The translations under genes and the position numbers were made by a program. This document shows, in pieces, positions 51,263 through 64,000 of a stretch of 64,000 nt of DNA. Source of the stretch: Dictyostelium firmibasis (lineage: Eukaryota > Evosea > Eumycetozoa > Dictyosteliales > Dictyosteliaceae); contig CM069765.1 in the NCBI GenBank assembly GCA_036169595.1, positions 2,045,001 to 2,109,000 of the forward strand. The letters run 5' to 3'. The notes under the pieces are model-generated. The model was not told where the DNA came from, searched no databases, and worked only from the letters and a program-made list of their open reading frames with translations. The stretch's first letter is position 1, and each line of letters starts with the position of its first letter.

Positions 51263-53088
51263 AATTTACCTTGTTTATATCAGGTTCTGCATCTAATAAA
51301 CTTAATGATCTAATAAAATTATTTGTTTTTAAATCTTTTGCGGTTATTCTACCTCTATTTCTGCATGTACCATAAAATATTCTAATGATGATTGTTTCTT
51401 GATATCTATCTTGAAATTCTGGTGTATTTGATAAAAATTCTAAACCTGGATGAAAATCGATCAATGCTTTTGAAAAGGTAAAAAAAAATAAAAGGAAAAT
51501 TTAATTAGTTTTTTTTTTTCTTCTTTTAAGTCAAAAGAATATATACCAACTCTTTGAAAATAAGAAAAAGTCTTCATAAAATAAGAATTTTGAATCTTCA
51601 GATTTTTTTAAAATATTAAATAATATATCTTCTGCATCTTTACCATAAATGTGCGTTTTCCAAAATCTTTTTTTAAAAGGGTAATAAAATATTAGATCTT
51701 ATCTATGGATATAATAAATATCTATATAGATATATATATATATAAAAATATAAATATATATATAATATATATTCGTAAACTTACTCGATGAATGTATCTT
51801 GAGGTATATAAATTGAATCAATTAATTTTAATTGTTTTAGGGTAAAAATGAATAATAGTCTATTTATAATTCTTGGGAAGGAATGTAAATCTTTAATTAA
51901 AACTTCAAATTCATCAAATGAAGAGATATATTTTGCAGGTATATTGGTACATGATGATTGTTGTTGTTGATTCATGTCAATCGATTTAAATGTTTGAAAT
52001 CTATTTTTAATTGTAAATATACTAGTTTCAAATTTATCATTTAGTCTATTCTTTGGGAAATAAAATTGTGGTATCTTTAATGATTTTTCATTATCTATAT
52101 TGGCTATTGTGGCGTTATTATTAACATTATCATTATTATCAAATTGAATAACAACACATCCATCTTCGCTTTTTAATTTTTTACTATTGTTATTGTTGGT
52201 GTCATTATTGTTGTTTTTATTTGGTGATATATTATTTACAGTATTATCATCTGATAATGTTGTGGTGGTGTCATGTTTTTCTATTTCTTTCTCTAATTTT
52301 TCATCTTCCTTTTCTTTTTCTTTTTTCGACTCTAATTCTTTTTCATCTCCACTCTCTTTTGCTTTTTCATCTTCATTTTCTTTTTCTTTTTCTATTTTCT
52401 TTTCTTTTTCTTTTTCATTTTCTTTTTCATTTTCTTTTTCATTTTCATCTTCATCTATTTTCTTTTCTTTTTCATTTTTATTTTCATCTTTATCTTCATT
52501 TTCATTTTCATTTTCATTTTCATTTTCATTTTCATTTTCATTTTCTTTTTCATTTTCAATTTCAATTTCATTTTCTTTTTCTTCTTTTTCTTTTTGAGGT
52601 GAAGAATTTGGTGTTGATGCTGTTTGTGAAGTTGTAAATTCAGATGATAATTCATGAGACTCATCTTTTGTATTATTATTACCAATGTTATTATTATCAT
52701 CATCGTTGTTACAATCGTTTTCATCCATTTTTATATCAGATTTCAATGAGTTATTATTTTCAACAGAACTATCATTAGTTGATTCACCTAATGAAAATTG
52801 AATTGGTGCATTATTACTTTGTGTAGTAGCAGTACTATTATTATTATTATTATTGTTGTTGTTGTTGCCTAGGGGATGATGTGGTTGTTTATATGGTGAC
52901 GTTGAAGGAGAAGAAGGTGTTGACTTTGAGCTTTGGCCAGATGACTGACTTATACCATTGAGTAAATCATGAATATATTGTGTGGTTTCGCTTTGTGATA
53001 AATAAGTTAAAAAGAATTCATTCAATTTCAATTTTGCACTGATTATATTGTCAGTATTTGGTTGCCTCTCTTGAAATGAATTATACAT
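50364..53088 (-). CDS. PP2A regulatory subunit B''-type (EF-hand) protein
   Basis: Five exons, 51785-53088, 51551-51666, 51270-51466, 50967-51183 and 50364-50893, give 787 residues. The first 300 residues are low-complexity (Asn runs, then Glu/Lys/Asn repeats). The conserved core follows: [72 protein letters not shown] and the second EF hand CDLDCDGFLSLYEM, then FKDLLCQILDMIKPEAIEKITLLDL (in part) and SDWNRFALQEYE. These match B''/PR72 subunits closely. The subunit directs PP2A to substrates and binds calcium through its EF hands. The C-terminus is a long Asp/His tail. The exon 2 donor is unclear: the only phase-correct choice I found is GTTGGT at 51549-51550. Confidence 0.88.
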
Positions 53089-53103
53089 TGCTTTCTTTTT
53101 TTT

Positions 53104-53145
<42 letters not shown>

Positions 53146-53708
53146 AAAGGTTTTTTAAAATTTTATATATTAATAAATAAAGTTTTGTAGGTGCTATTTA
53201 TATATATATATTGGGTATGGGATTTATGTTTGTATGCGCGTATGTGTGAGTGTGTAAGTATTTATGTATATATGTGTGAAAGTATGTATGGGTTTTGATA
53301 TTATTTCTTTATTTCTTATTTCTTAATTATGTGGTTTTTTTTTTTTTAAAATTAAAAAAATAAAAAATAAAAATTTTTAAAAAAAATAAAAATAAAAAAA
53401 TTAAAAAATTAAATTAAATGGGTGGTATATCATATCAAATAATGAAATTAATTTAGTTTAATTTATTTTAAATTTATAATGTTATTATACAAAAATAAAG
53501 CAAATAACAAAATTAATGATGATGTGGGCTGAGGTGAGCTTTTATTTTTTTTTAATTTATTTTTTTTATTTTTTAACTTTTTTGTTTTTGTTTTTTTTTT
53601 TTTTTTTTATTTATTTTTATCATAAATATAATTTATAAATAATTAAATTGGGTTTATAAAAGGAAAAAGTAATAATTAATTTATTATAAAATAGATATAT
53701 AGATGAAT

Positions 53709-53742
<34 letters not shown>

Positions 53743-53838
53743 ATGTTAACTATTAATAGGGTGATGACGACGATAATTAATCAATCACAAATCCACATAC
53801 TCAATACAATAAATATCCGATATTTACCTCTAGTATAT

Positions 53839-53909
<71 letters not shown>

Positions 53910-54305
53910 TTATTATTTATTTATGATTTATATCACACCTTTTTTGGATCTGGTTTATTTATTTTTTTTTGTTTTGTTTTGTTTTGTGGTATTGTTTATT
54001 TATATGTACATATATATATAAAGGTGATGGGTTTTTTATTTTTATTATTATTATTACAAATTCTACAACTTTGCACTTTTTTTTTTTTTTTGTTTTTTTT
54101 TGTCTTTTTTTGTTTTTTTTATTTTTTTTTATAATATAATATTATATAATGTTTTTAATTATTATGAAAAAAAAAAAAAAAAAGTGAGATGAACTATAAA
54201 TTGAATTAGATGGGTGATAATAATGGTGATTTATAATAGGTGTTGTGTGGGTGTTGGTGTGAATGTATTTGATGATTGGCTCTCGCATAGGGTGTTCCAA
54301 AAATA

Positions 54306-54339
<34 letters not shown>

Positions 54340-54438
54340 AATTTAATTTTTTTTTATTTAAAAATTTATTTTTTTTTTTTTTTTTTTTTTTTTCATAAAT
54401 CATTTAATTTAACATAAAAGTTTTTATTTTATTTTATT

Positions 54439-54470
<32 letters not shown>

Positions 54471-54888
54471 CTAATCAACTGAAATTTCATTTTGTTATTG
54501 CTTTTTCCAACAAAATAAATAAAAAGAGTGGAATTCATACAAGAAATTAAATCAAATGATAATTTTCAGTTTTTTTCTTTTTTTTTTTTTTTTTATCAAT
54601 CAACATAATTATGTTGTGTTTAGAAATTTTTTTTTTTTTTTTTTTTTGATTTAATTTTTTCTTTTTAGATAAAATATCAAAACATTTATCAAATATAGTA
54701 GAAAGCATCATGACATTTGTTCATATTAAAAATCATGAAAATGATAAAATGATTGGGATTTTGTTTTTATTTTATGAGTGCAACAAACACTGCGAAACTT
54801 CAATATTATATAAAAGAATAAAATTTTAACCCCTCCCTTTGTTATGGTCTATATTTTCATCTCTTTCTTTTTTATGAATTATCAATTT

Positions 54889-54925
<37 letters not shown>

Positions 54926-55273
54926 AAGAGATATAATTAAATTATCCAATTTTGTTAATTTATTATTATTTAACTTATTATTGCCACCCATTTTTTTGTA
55001 TTTTTTATTTTTTTTCTTTTATTTGAAAAGAAAAATACTTTTAAATGGTAATTTTTGAGCATGACTATCATCATTAATGGTGAAATCTATTTTAAGAACG
55101 ATTTAATATTTCCTAATTGGAAAATTTTAATCTAATTAAATTGTACAATAATTATTTTTTCCAATGAAAAAACTGACTAAAATTAAATATGTTTTTATAA
55201 TATATAATTTTGTTGTTATTATTTACCATCACACCCATTTTCAATTAATTTTAAAAAAACAAAAATTCGAATT
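53089..55273. other. Long AT-rich intergenic region
   Basis: 2.2 kb of T and A runs. It includes a TTTA microsatellite (about 53837-53930), a TGTG/TATG patch (53208-53295) near the start of the PP2A gene, and CCCCTCCC at about 54830. ORFs here are readings of homopolymers or of the TTTA repeat. No gene is supported. Confidence 0.7.
53837..53930. repeat. TTTA microsatellite
   Basis: More than twenty TTTA units with one irregularity near the right end. It lies between divergent genes in a T-rich region. Confidence 0.9.
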
Positions 55274-55312
55274 GGGAGGTGAGAGGGGTAGGGGGTGGTG
55301 GTGGTGGGGGTG
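55274..55312 (+). promoter_or_regulatory. G-rich tract, possible G-box or quadruplex
   Basis: A 39-base tract, GGGAGG then GAGAGGGGTAGGGGG then TGGTGGTGGTGGGGG, stands out in 85%-plus A/T DNA. It lies about 360 bp upstream of the small gene at 55674. G/T-rich elements of this kind bind G-box factor in Dictyostelium promoters. Four G-runs of three or more could also form a loose quadruplex. Which gene it serves is unknown. The rest of 55313-55673 is A/T-rich. Confidence 0.4.
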
Positions 55313-55516
55313 AACCAGTGTATTTTTTTAATCCATTTTTGTGTTTGTATAAATTGATGCAACTGTAAAATTATTAAAAAACATATATATAAATAATTTA
55401 TTCAACCACACTAGTATTAAATGATGTTGCAACAGCTTTGATGCATGATAAATCTTTTCAAAAACCAATTAATTTCTTTTTTTAATTTTATTTTTTTTTT
55501 TTTAAAAAATGTATTT

Positions 55517-55548
<32 letters not shown>

Positions 55549-55673
55549 GAAAAACAATTTCCAAATTTTAAAATAAATAAATAATTTAAGTCCATTGAAA
55601 TTTATAATTTTTATTTCAAATTAAAAAAGAAATAATTACTATAATTCTTTTTTAAAAAAAAAAAAAAAACAAA

Positions 55674-56021
55674 ATGAATATTAATTTTATAATAAATAAT
55701 AATAATAGTAATAATGAATATTTTCATTATGAATTACTACATAATTATATTATTATTAATACTCCACCTTGTTCACCATCATTTTCATCATTAGAAATAT
55801 CATCATCATTATCATCATCATTATCATCATCATCATCATCATCACCACCTCAATCACCAGAATTAACTATATATAAAAATGAACCAGAACCAAATAAATT
55901 ATCAACTAATTTAAATGAAGGAAAATTCATTTTTCATAATTTTTTTATAAATGAAGAAAATAAACATCTTTATCATAATTATTTTACAAATAAAAAGAAA
56001 TTTTATAAAAAATTTAATTGA
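55674..56021 (+). CDS. Small Ser-rich protein of unknown function
   Basis: A single exon of 115 residues. It starts with an Asn-rich segment, followed by a Pro-Cys-Ser motif (NTPPCSPSFSSLE), a Ser run encoded mainly by TCA codons, SPPQSPEL, and a basic aromatic end (HLYHNYFTNKKKFYKKFN). Host-like codon use and A-rich leader DNA directly before the ATG support a gene. The SP/TP pairs suggest possible proline-directed phosphorylation. It has no known domain. Confidence 0.55.
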   Translation: MNINFIINNNNSNNEYFHYELLHNYIIINTPPCSPSFSSLEISSSLSSSLSSSSSSSPPQSPELTIYKNEPEPNKLSTNLNEGKFIFHNFFINEENKHLYHNYFTNKKKFYKKFN

Positions 56022-56057
56022 AAAATTATTTTAAATTGTTTGTATTAAATTTTTTAT

Positions 56058-56094
<37 letters not shown>

Positions 56095-56371
56095 ATACTA
56101 ATAAAAAAATAATAATATTATTTTTATTATTAAATAATTAGATGTACAGACTTTTAATTATTTATTTTTTTAAAAAAAAAAAAAAAAAAATTATATTTAT
56201 AATAAAACAAAAAAACTATTTATTTTCAACAAAAACCCGTTTGAAATTTTATATTTTTAATTTTCTAATTTTCTAATTTTATATTTATTTTTTTTTTTTT
56301 TTTTTTTTTTTCCATCATTTTTTTTTATTTTTTTTTATTTTTTTTAAATTTCTTTTTTAATTAAAAAAAGA
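56022..56371. other. Spacer between convergent genes
   Basis: 350 bp of A and T homopolymers between the small Ser-rich gene and the end of the RIX1/PELP1-like gene. Nothing else seen. Confidence 0.75.
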
Positions 56372-56600
56372 TTAATCTTCAATATCTGGTAAATCTAAAT
56401 CATCATCGCCATCATCAATTGAAACATCATTATTTGCTAATGATTTCTTTGGTTCGATTTTTGTAACTTTTGAAGCAACTACAGAAGAAGCTTGTTTTTG
56501 AATAGTTGAGGTATTGAATAAAGATGTTTTCATAACAATATTACTATTTTGTGATGTAGTAATAGTTGTAGTTGTTTGAACTGGTATAGCTTTTTCTTCT

Positions 56601-56641
<41 letters not shown>

Positions 56642-59415
56642 AGCTTCTTCTTCTTCTTCAGCTTGATCTTCTTGTTCCTCTAAATCATCTTCTTCTAATT
56701 GAATTTTATAATCGATTTCATTTTCTAAATCATCATTTTCAATAGTTTCATCTTCATCATCATCATCATCCTCCTCTTCACTAGTTTGGAAATCGTCATC
56801 TTCTTGACCCATGATAGCATTTACATTTGAATTTAATAAATTTTTATAGACAGAGGAAGGATGTTGATTTAAAGTGATTGAAGTTGTTGTTGCCAATGAT
56901 GGACATTGTGGATGAATGATTGATTCACAAATTGAAACACCTTTACAACAAATAGTTCTAACATTTGGATGATGATCATTATTCATACCATTGGTGAAGA
57001 TACGAATTGAGTATGGTAATACTGGTGGTATATTTGAAACTGGTTTCAAAACACAATGAATTAAACATTCATATAACTTTGATCTATATCTCCAACAATT
57101 ATAACTACTATTTAAATAAGTTGTTGAATTCTTTTTAACACTTGATAATGATTGACATTCTAATAACAATGATACTAATAATTGATCAATTTCTAATCTA
57201 GAAATTTGTTTACCATTTGCTTGTTGTTGTTGTTTATTGTTATCTGACATAAATGAACTATCATTATTTTGTTGTTGTTGTTGTTGAGATGATTGTTGTT
57301 GAAGATATGAACCACAATGTAAAAGAATATTTGATAAAGCTGATAAAGCATCTTCTTTAATTGATAAAGAATCGAAATCATGTAAAGTTGGATCAACATT
57401 ATTAATGGTTTGTGTGATTGTTAATCTTGAAGAGTTTAATAAACTTGTATTTTGAGTGGTTGTCATTGAATTACTACCACTACCACCCTCTGGAATATAT
57501 GGTAAAATATCTTTTAATAATACTGGTAAAACTTGAATTGCTAATGAATCGGAACTTGATACACCAAATGATTCAATTGCATCAGATATTGTCTTATAGA
57601 TTTGAGAATGAATAGTTGGACTCATCAATGAATAATTCAATGATTTCAATGGTCTTAACAATAATGAAGATATTGTTTTACTATGAACTAATAATGATTT
57701 TCTAAATATTTTCAAAATACCTGATAATAATATAAATGCTTGTTGATGAAATTGTTGAATTAAAAATATCATTTCTGAAATTGTAAATGACTATTTATAA
57801 TAATAAAAAAAAATAAAAAAAAAAAATTAATATATGTGTATATATATATATAAAAAAAAATTAATTAAAATAAATAAATACATACTAAATTTAAATTTGA
57901 AAAAGCAAGATGATTTAAATTTGGATTTAAAATTCTACAAATTAATTTAATGATTTCATCAATTGGTACAGGTGATGGAGTTGTTGAACTAGTTGAGAGA
58001 ATACGTAGGAGACAATTTGAAAGTCCAAAGAGAGCTTTAATATAAAATGAAGTTTGAGAATGAGTTTCTTTTGGTGTATCTGGGAATTTAACAGATGATA
58101 AATTCTTTAACATACTAATGACTTGATCATCACCAACATTTAATAATTTACTATTATTTGGTAAATTAATAGTTCTACCAGTTGATGATGTTGATGTTGT
58201 ATTTGAATTATTATTATCAGTTGAAGTTGAAGTTGATTTATTAATAGTATCATCTTGATCTTCAAAGATATTAAAAACTTTATCAACGATTGTATTCATT
58301 TCAACTAAAATTTTTTGAACTGAGATATCCCAATATAAATCGGTTGTATTGATACCAACACATTGTGAAAGATTTGCAATTAAAGTTGAAGCACTCTCTT
58401 GAATTGATTTATTTGAACTATAGAGTAATGGATAAGCTAATTGTTCAATTTTGAAAAGGAATGGTTTTAAAGCGGTAGTAGCAGATTGAATTAAAGAAGT
58501 TATTGCAACCAATGAATCGATTTTACATTCATCTGGATAACCATATTGTTGATCTAATGATAATAAAATCAATGATACAATTTGTGACATAACTGAACTA
58601 TTTGTAATAGTTCTCTTTAAGTCATTCCATTTAGTTGCTTTTTCAACTAATAATGATAATAAAATTATTATTGATCCATACTCTTTGAATGAGATTGTAT
58701 TTGATTGATTGGTTGAACTAGTTTTATTTTCATTTTGTTTTAATGATAAAACTTTTTTTTGACTTTCAATCAAGTTGGTTAAAATTGTTATCCAAAGTTC
58801 TAATTTACTATTCATAATATCATAATCACAAACACGTACAGTTTCACAAAGTAAATGAATTCCAACCCAAAGATTATGATTGTTTGGTTTCAATAGAAAT
58901 CCTAAAAGTTCAATCCATCTTTCACGTAATTTAATACTCTCAATAGATTTATTATTTCCATCTAAACATTTCTTTAAACATTGACCTTGATGTAATAATA
59001 CAATTACATTTGGTAAATAAGTTTTAATATCTAAAAATGTTGATGGTGATGTTGTTGTTGATTTATTATTATTATTGTTATTATTATTATTATTATTATT
59101 ATTGTTATTATTGTTATTATTATTATTATTATTATTGGTTAATGGTAATATATAAGAATCAATAACTGATTTTAAAATATTTTCATGTGATAAATTACTA
59201 TTTGAATTATTATAAATATTAACTGATTGATTAGATAAATTTGATTGTAATTTTAATTTCTTTAATTGTTGTTTTCTTTCTTTATTATTTAATACTCCAA
59301 CTTGTTTATGACTGGCAATTGATGAGATTTTAACTGTTGGTGGTGCTCCTTTTTTACTCTTTAATGTATCTGCTACCTTTGATGTTGAATTTTTTGGTAT
59401 TTGTTGTTTAGTCAT
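56372..59415 (-). CDS. RIX1/PELP1-like ribosome-assembly protein
   Basis: Two exons, 57886-59415 and 56372-57790, joined in phase 0, giving 982 residues. The N-terminus is basic (MTKQQIPKNSTSK ... ERKQQLKKLKL) with an Asn run from AAT/AAC codons. A helical-repeat region follows that matches the RIX1 N-terminal domain in style (RERWIELLGFLL, HNLWVGIHLLCETVRVCD, LELWITILTNLI). The second exon continues as helical repeats and ends in a long acidic tail with a pure Glu run (about 56590-56650), like the Glu-rich domain that gives PELP1 its name. RIX1/PELP1 works with TEX10/IPI1, WDR18/IPI3 and the AAA ATPase MDN1/Rea1 in pre-60S maturation in the nucleolus and nucleoplasm. The family call rests on pattern and architecture. 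Confidence 0.6.
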
Positions 59416-60351
59416 TATTAACTTTTATTTTCTTTTTTTTTTTTTTTTATTGGAACTCTATTATCTGAAATAATGTAAATTGTTTTTTTTTTTATTGGTT
59501 ATGGAAGTTTTGATTTAAGAGGGTTTTTATTGGTATTTTTTATTCTTATTGTTATATAATTTATTTATATGATTTTAAAATATAAAAAAATAGTAAAAAA
59601 AAATAATAATAATAATAATAAAAGTATTTTTATTTTAATTTTTTTTAGTTTTTGATAAGGAAATGAAATAAATTTAAATATATTGATAGTAATAAACCTT
59701 TTTGATATTTAAAAAAAACGAAAAAAAAAAATTGAAAAAAAAAAAAAAAAATAAAAAAAAATAAAAAAAAAAGACGACTCGCTTTTGTTGAATTTTTTTT
59801 TTTAAATTTTTTTAATTTTTTTTTTTTTTTTTTTTTTTTCCAGATTTCTTTGGGAAAATTTGTCATTCATTCTCGATACTAAAAAAAATCTTAAACAGAT
59901 TAGGAAAAAATTTTAAAAATTAAAATAAAATATTTTAAAAATAAAATAAAATTAGTTTAAATCCATATATTTTACATTTTAAAGGGTTTTTTTTTAAACC
60001 AAAACAAAAAACAATTTAAAAAAAAAAAAAAAAATTTCATTAAAAACCAGTATTGTATTAAGAAAAAGAAAAGATTCTATCCAAATAGTTTTTACAAATA
60101 GAATTTATATTATTCTATATTATGATATCATGAATTTCAATGACATTTAAATCTTTTTATATGTTTCTTTTTTTGTCAAAATGGGTATCTTTTATTATTT
60201 TATTTTATTTTTTTTTTTACATTATTTATTTTTTTTGTTTTATTTTTTTTTTTTTTTTTAAAAATAATTTAATTAACCAACTCATTGCAATCAAAATGAA
60301 TTTTTTTTTTTTTTTTTTTTTTTAAACAAGAATGTAAATTTTAATTGGGGG

Positions 60352-60389
<38 letters not shown>

Positions 60390-60725
60390 TTTTAAAGGGG
60401 TAATTTTTAACCATTTAAAAACTAAAAGATTTTTTCTTTGTTTTTGTTTTTGTTTTTTTTTTTTTTTTTAAAAAATTGATTAACTAGTTAGTCTAACTTT
60501 TTTTTTTTTCTTTTTTTGTTATATTAAAGAAAAAAAAAAACAACCTTTTGGGTTTGAATAAAAAAAAAAAAAAAAAATAAAAATTTTTTTATTTTCTAAA
60601 TTAAATTAAATGAATAAATAATATTAAAAAAATAAAAAAACGTCATTAAATAATATGAAAAATCAAAAGAAAAATTTGATGATCCAATAAAATTTATTAT
60701 AATCACCAATTATTTTTATTCTTTA
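59416..60725. other. Divergent intergenic region, homopolymer-rich
   Basis: 1.3 kb of poly(T)/poly(A) tracts with short mixed stretches at 60040-60140 and 60600-60720. It contains the promoter of the RIX1/PELP1-like gene on the left. No ORF beyond poly-Phe/Lys readings and no RNA-like structure. Confidence 0.7.
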
Positions 60726-60778
60726 ACACCCGCTGTGTTTACATAATTAGAAAATTTTTAGAGTTTGGGGGGGGTGAG
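60726..60778 (+). promoter_or_regulatory. GBF-like elements upstream of the cysteine protease gene
   Basis: Two islands in A/T-rich DNA: ACACCCGCTGTG (60726-60737) and GTTTGGGGGGGGTGAG (about 60763-60777), 356-408 bp upstream of the ATG at 61134. CAC/GTG- and G/T-rich elements of this kind bind G-box factor, which drives postaggregative genes such as the CP2 cysteine protease gene. Their place upstream of a CP2-like gene supports the same control. This is inference from motif and gene identity. Confidence 0.55.
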
Positions 60779-61083
60779 TTAGAGTGGTAGGTTTTGTTTG
60801 AATGTTTTTATTTTTTATATAAATTATTATCATTTTTTTTTAAAAAAAAAAATTTATTTATTTTAATTATTTAATTTTTATTTTAATTTTAATTAATTTT
60901 TTTTATTTTAATTTTTTTTTAAATTTAAATTATAAAAAAAAAAAAAAGGAGTATAAATCTTAAATTTAATTACTTTCTTTTTTTTATAAACCAACTTTTT
61001 TTTTTATCACTTTATATTTAATAATTAATTTTTTTAATTTTTTTTATTTAAATTTTATTCATCTATTCATATAATTTATATTA

Positions 61084-61129
<46 letters not shown>

Positions 61130-61133
61130 AAAA

Positions 61134-62507
<1,374 letters not shown>

Positions 62508-62904
62508 GTTGTGTTTTTCAATATATTGAAAAATGATAATCAAGAAAAAAAAAAGCTTAAATTATATATTTCTAGTTTAAATTGTTAATAGTAAAAATAA
62601 AAATTCTCAAATTGTATAAAAAAAGAAAAAAAGAAAAAAAAAGAAAAAATTTATTATAATATTATTATTTTATATACTAAATGAATGTCTTAGAGAAACA
62701 AAAGAAGAAAAAATTTAATTTTAAAATTATTTTAGTTTCTTTTGGTGAGAAATTAAAAAACAATAGTTTATTAAAAAGGAAATTCTAATCTATTATATAA
62801 AAGAGAAAATTTTATTTTTTTATTCTTATTTAATTTAAACAATAATTCAATAAAATAAAATAAAATTCATACTAATAATTTATAATCATTGATAATAATA
62901 ATAC

Positions 62905-62947
<43 letters not shown>
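62508..62947. other. Spacer, AT-rich
   Basis: 440 bp, 3' flank of the protease gene and promoter of the next gene, ending in a long A run (62906-62947) directly before the ATG. Nothing else seen. Confidence 0.75.
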
Positions 62948-63738
<791 letters not shown>

Positions 63739-64000
63739 AAATGAAAAAAATTAAAAAATAAAAATAAAAATGGAGTGGTTTGATTGTTTATTAATAGAGT
63801 ATTTTTTTTTTTTTTAATTCATTTTATTTTTATTTTCATTTTTTTTTTTATTTTATTTTTCATTTTTATTTAAACCATAATAAATTTCATCCACCAACTC
63901 CTTTGACCACGCCGCCATTGTTCATCCCCAGTTAAATAATCAAAAAAAAACTACTTTTTTTTTTTTTTTTTTTTTTTTTATTTATTTTTTTTTAATTTTT
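63739..64000. other. Right edge of window, AT-rich
   Basis: A/T-rich DNA with a short mixed stretch (CCACCAACTCCTTTGACC region, 63890-63930) and T runs. It may be a promoter or the beginning of a feature outside the window. No gene is seen. Confidence 0.7.

Noticed and set aside
52187-52637. Plus-strand frames rich in Phe/Ser/His opposite the PP2A subunit
   Set aside because: They are the reverse complement of the Glu/Lys/Asn repeat in the real minus-strand gene.
53707-54021. Plus-strand ORF containing LFIYLFIY repeats
   Set aside because: It is the translation of the TTTA microsatellite and neighbouring T runs, with no host-gene character.

Overview
The window is almost certainly nuclear DNA of the social amoeba Dictyostelium discoideum or a very close relative. 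Intergenic DNA is extremely A/T-rich with long homopolymer runs. Introns are short, mostly about 70-120 bp, AT-rich and GTA...AG. Coding sequence is studded with AAT (Asn) and CAA (Gln) runs, and the gene set and retrotransposon type fit this species. Gene models below were joined by hand from reading frames and splice signals; exon lengths sum to multiples of three in every multi-exon host model.

Left part (1-12.7 kb), a mobile-element landing zone. Two long TRE-type non-LTR retrotransposons (LINEs), both on the + strand, are followed by a 3'-terminal fragment of a relative and by very short 5'-truncated insertions. One 61-bp insertion ends in an A-tail and lies between perfect 13-bp direct repeats inside a B-box-like sequence. 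All the tails carry a small hairpin just before the poly(A). Beyond them lie a three-copy 44-bp repeat and a GC-richer, ORF-less island (about 11775-12185) with six consecutive perfect hairpins, a good candidate for an undescribed structured RNA.

12.7-22 kb, a tandem family of membrane proteins. There are two 10-exon minus-strand genes with signal peptide, LRR-like region, IPT/TIG-like region, EGF-like cysteine repeats and one C-terminal membrane span. The 3' three quarters of the two copies are nearly identical while the first five exons are diverged, which suggests gene conversion. A remnant of a third copy's first exon sits at the left edge.

22-64 kb, ordinary host genes on both strands: a large poly-Q ankyrin-like protein; LSm1 (mRNA decay); a predicted organellar repeat protein; a probably myristoylated CAMK-type kinase; a steroid-5-alpha-reductase-family membrane enzyme; isovaleryl-CoA dehydrogenase (leucine breakdown); an ALG3-type mannosyltransferase fused to a large N-terminal lumenal domain; Sey1 (ER fusion GTPase); Nob1 (18S rRNA 3'-end nuclease); a small secreted, possibly GPI-anchored protein; a PP2A B''-type regulatory subunit; a small Ser-rich protein; a RIX1/PELP1-like ribosome-assembly protein; a cathepsin-L-type cysteine protease close to CP2, with GBF-like promoter elements; and a membrane protein with a long Asn run. 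Several neighbours touch RNA or ribosome metabolism (LSm1, Nob1, RIX1/PELP1) and the ER (Sey1, ALG3-like, reductase), but no operon-like organisation is implied.
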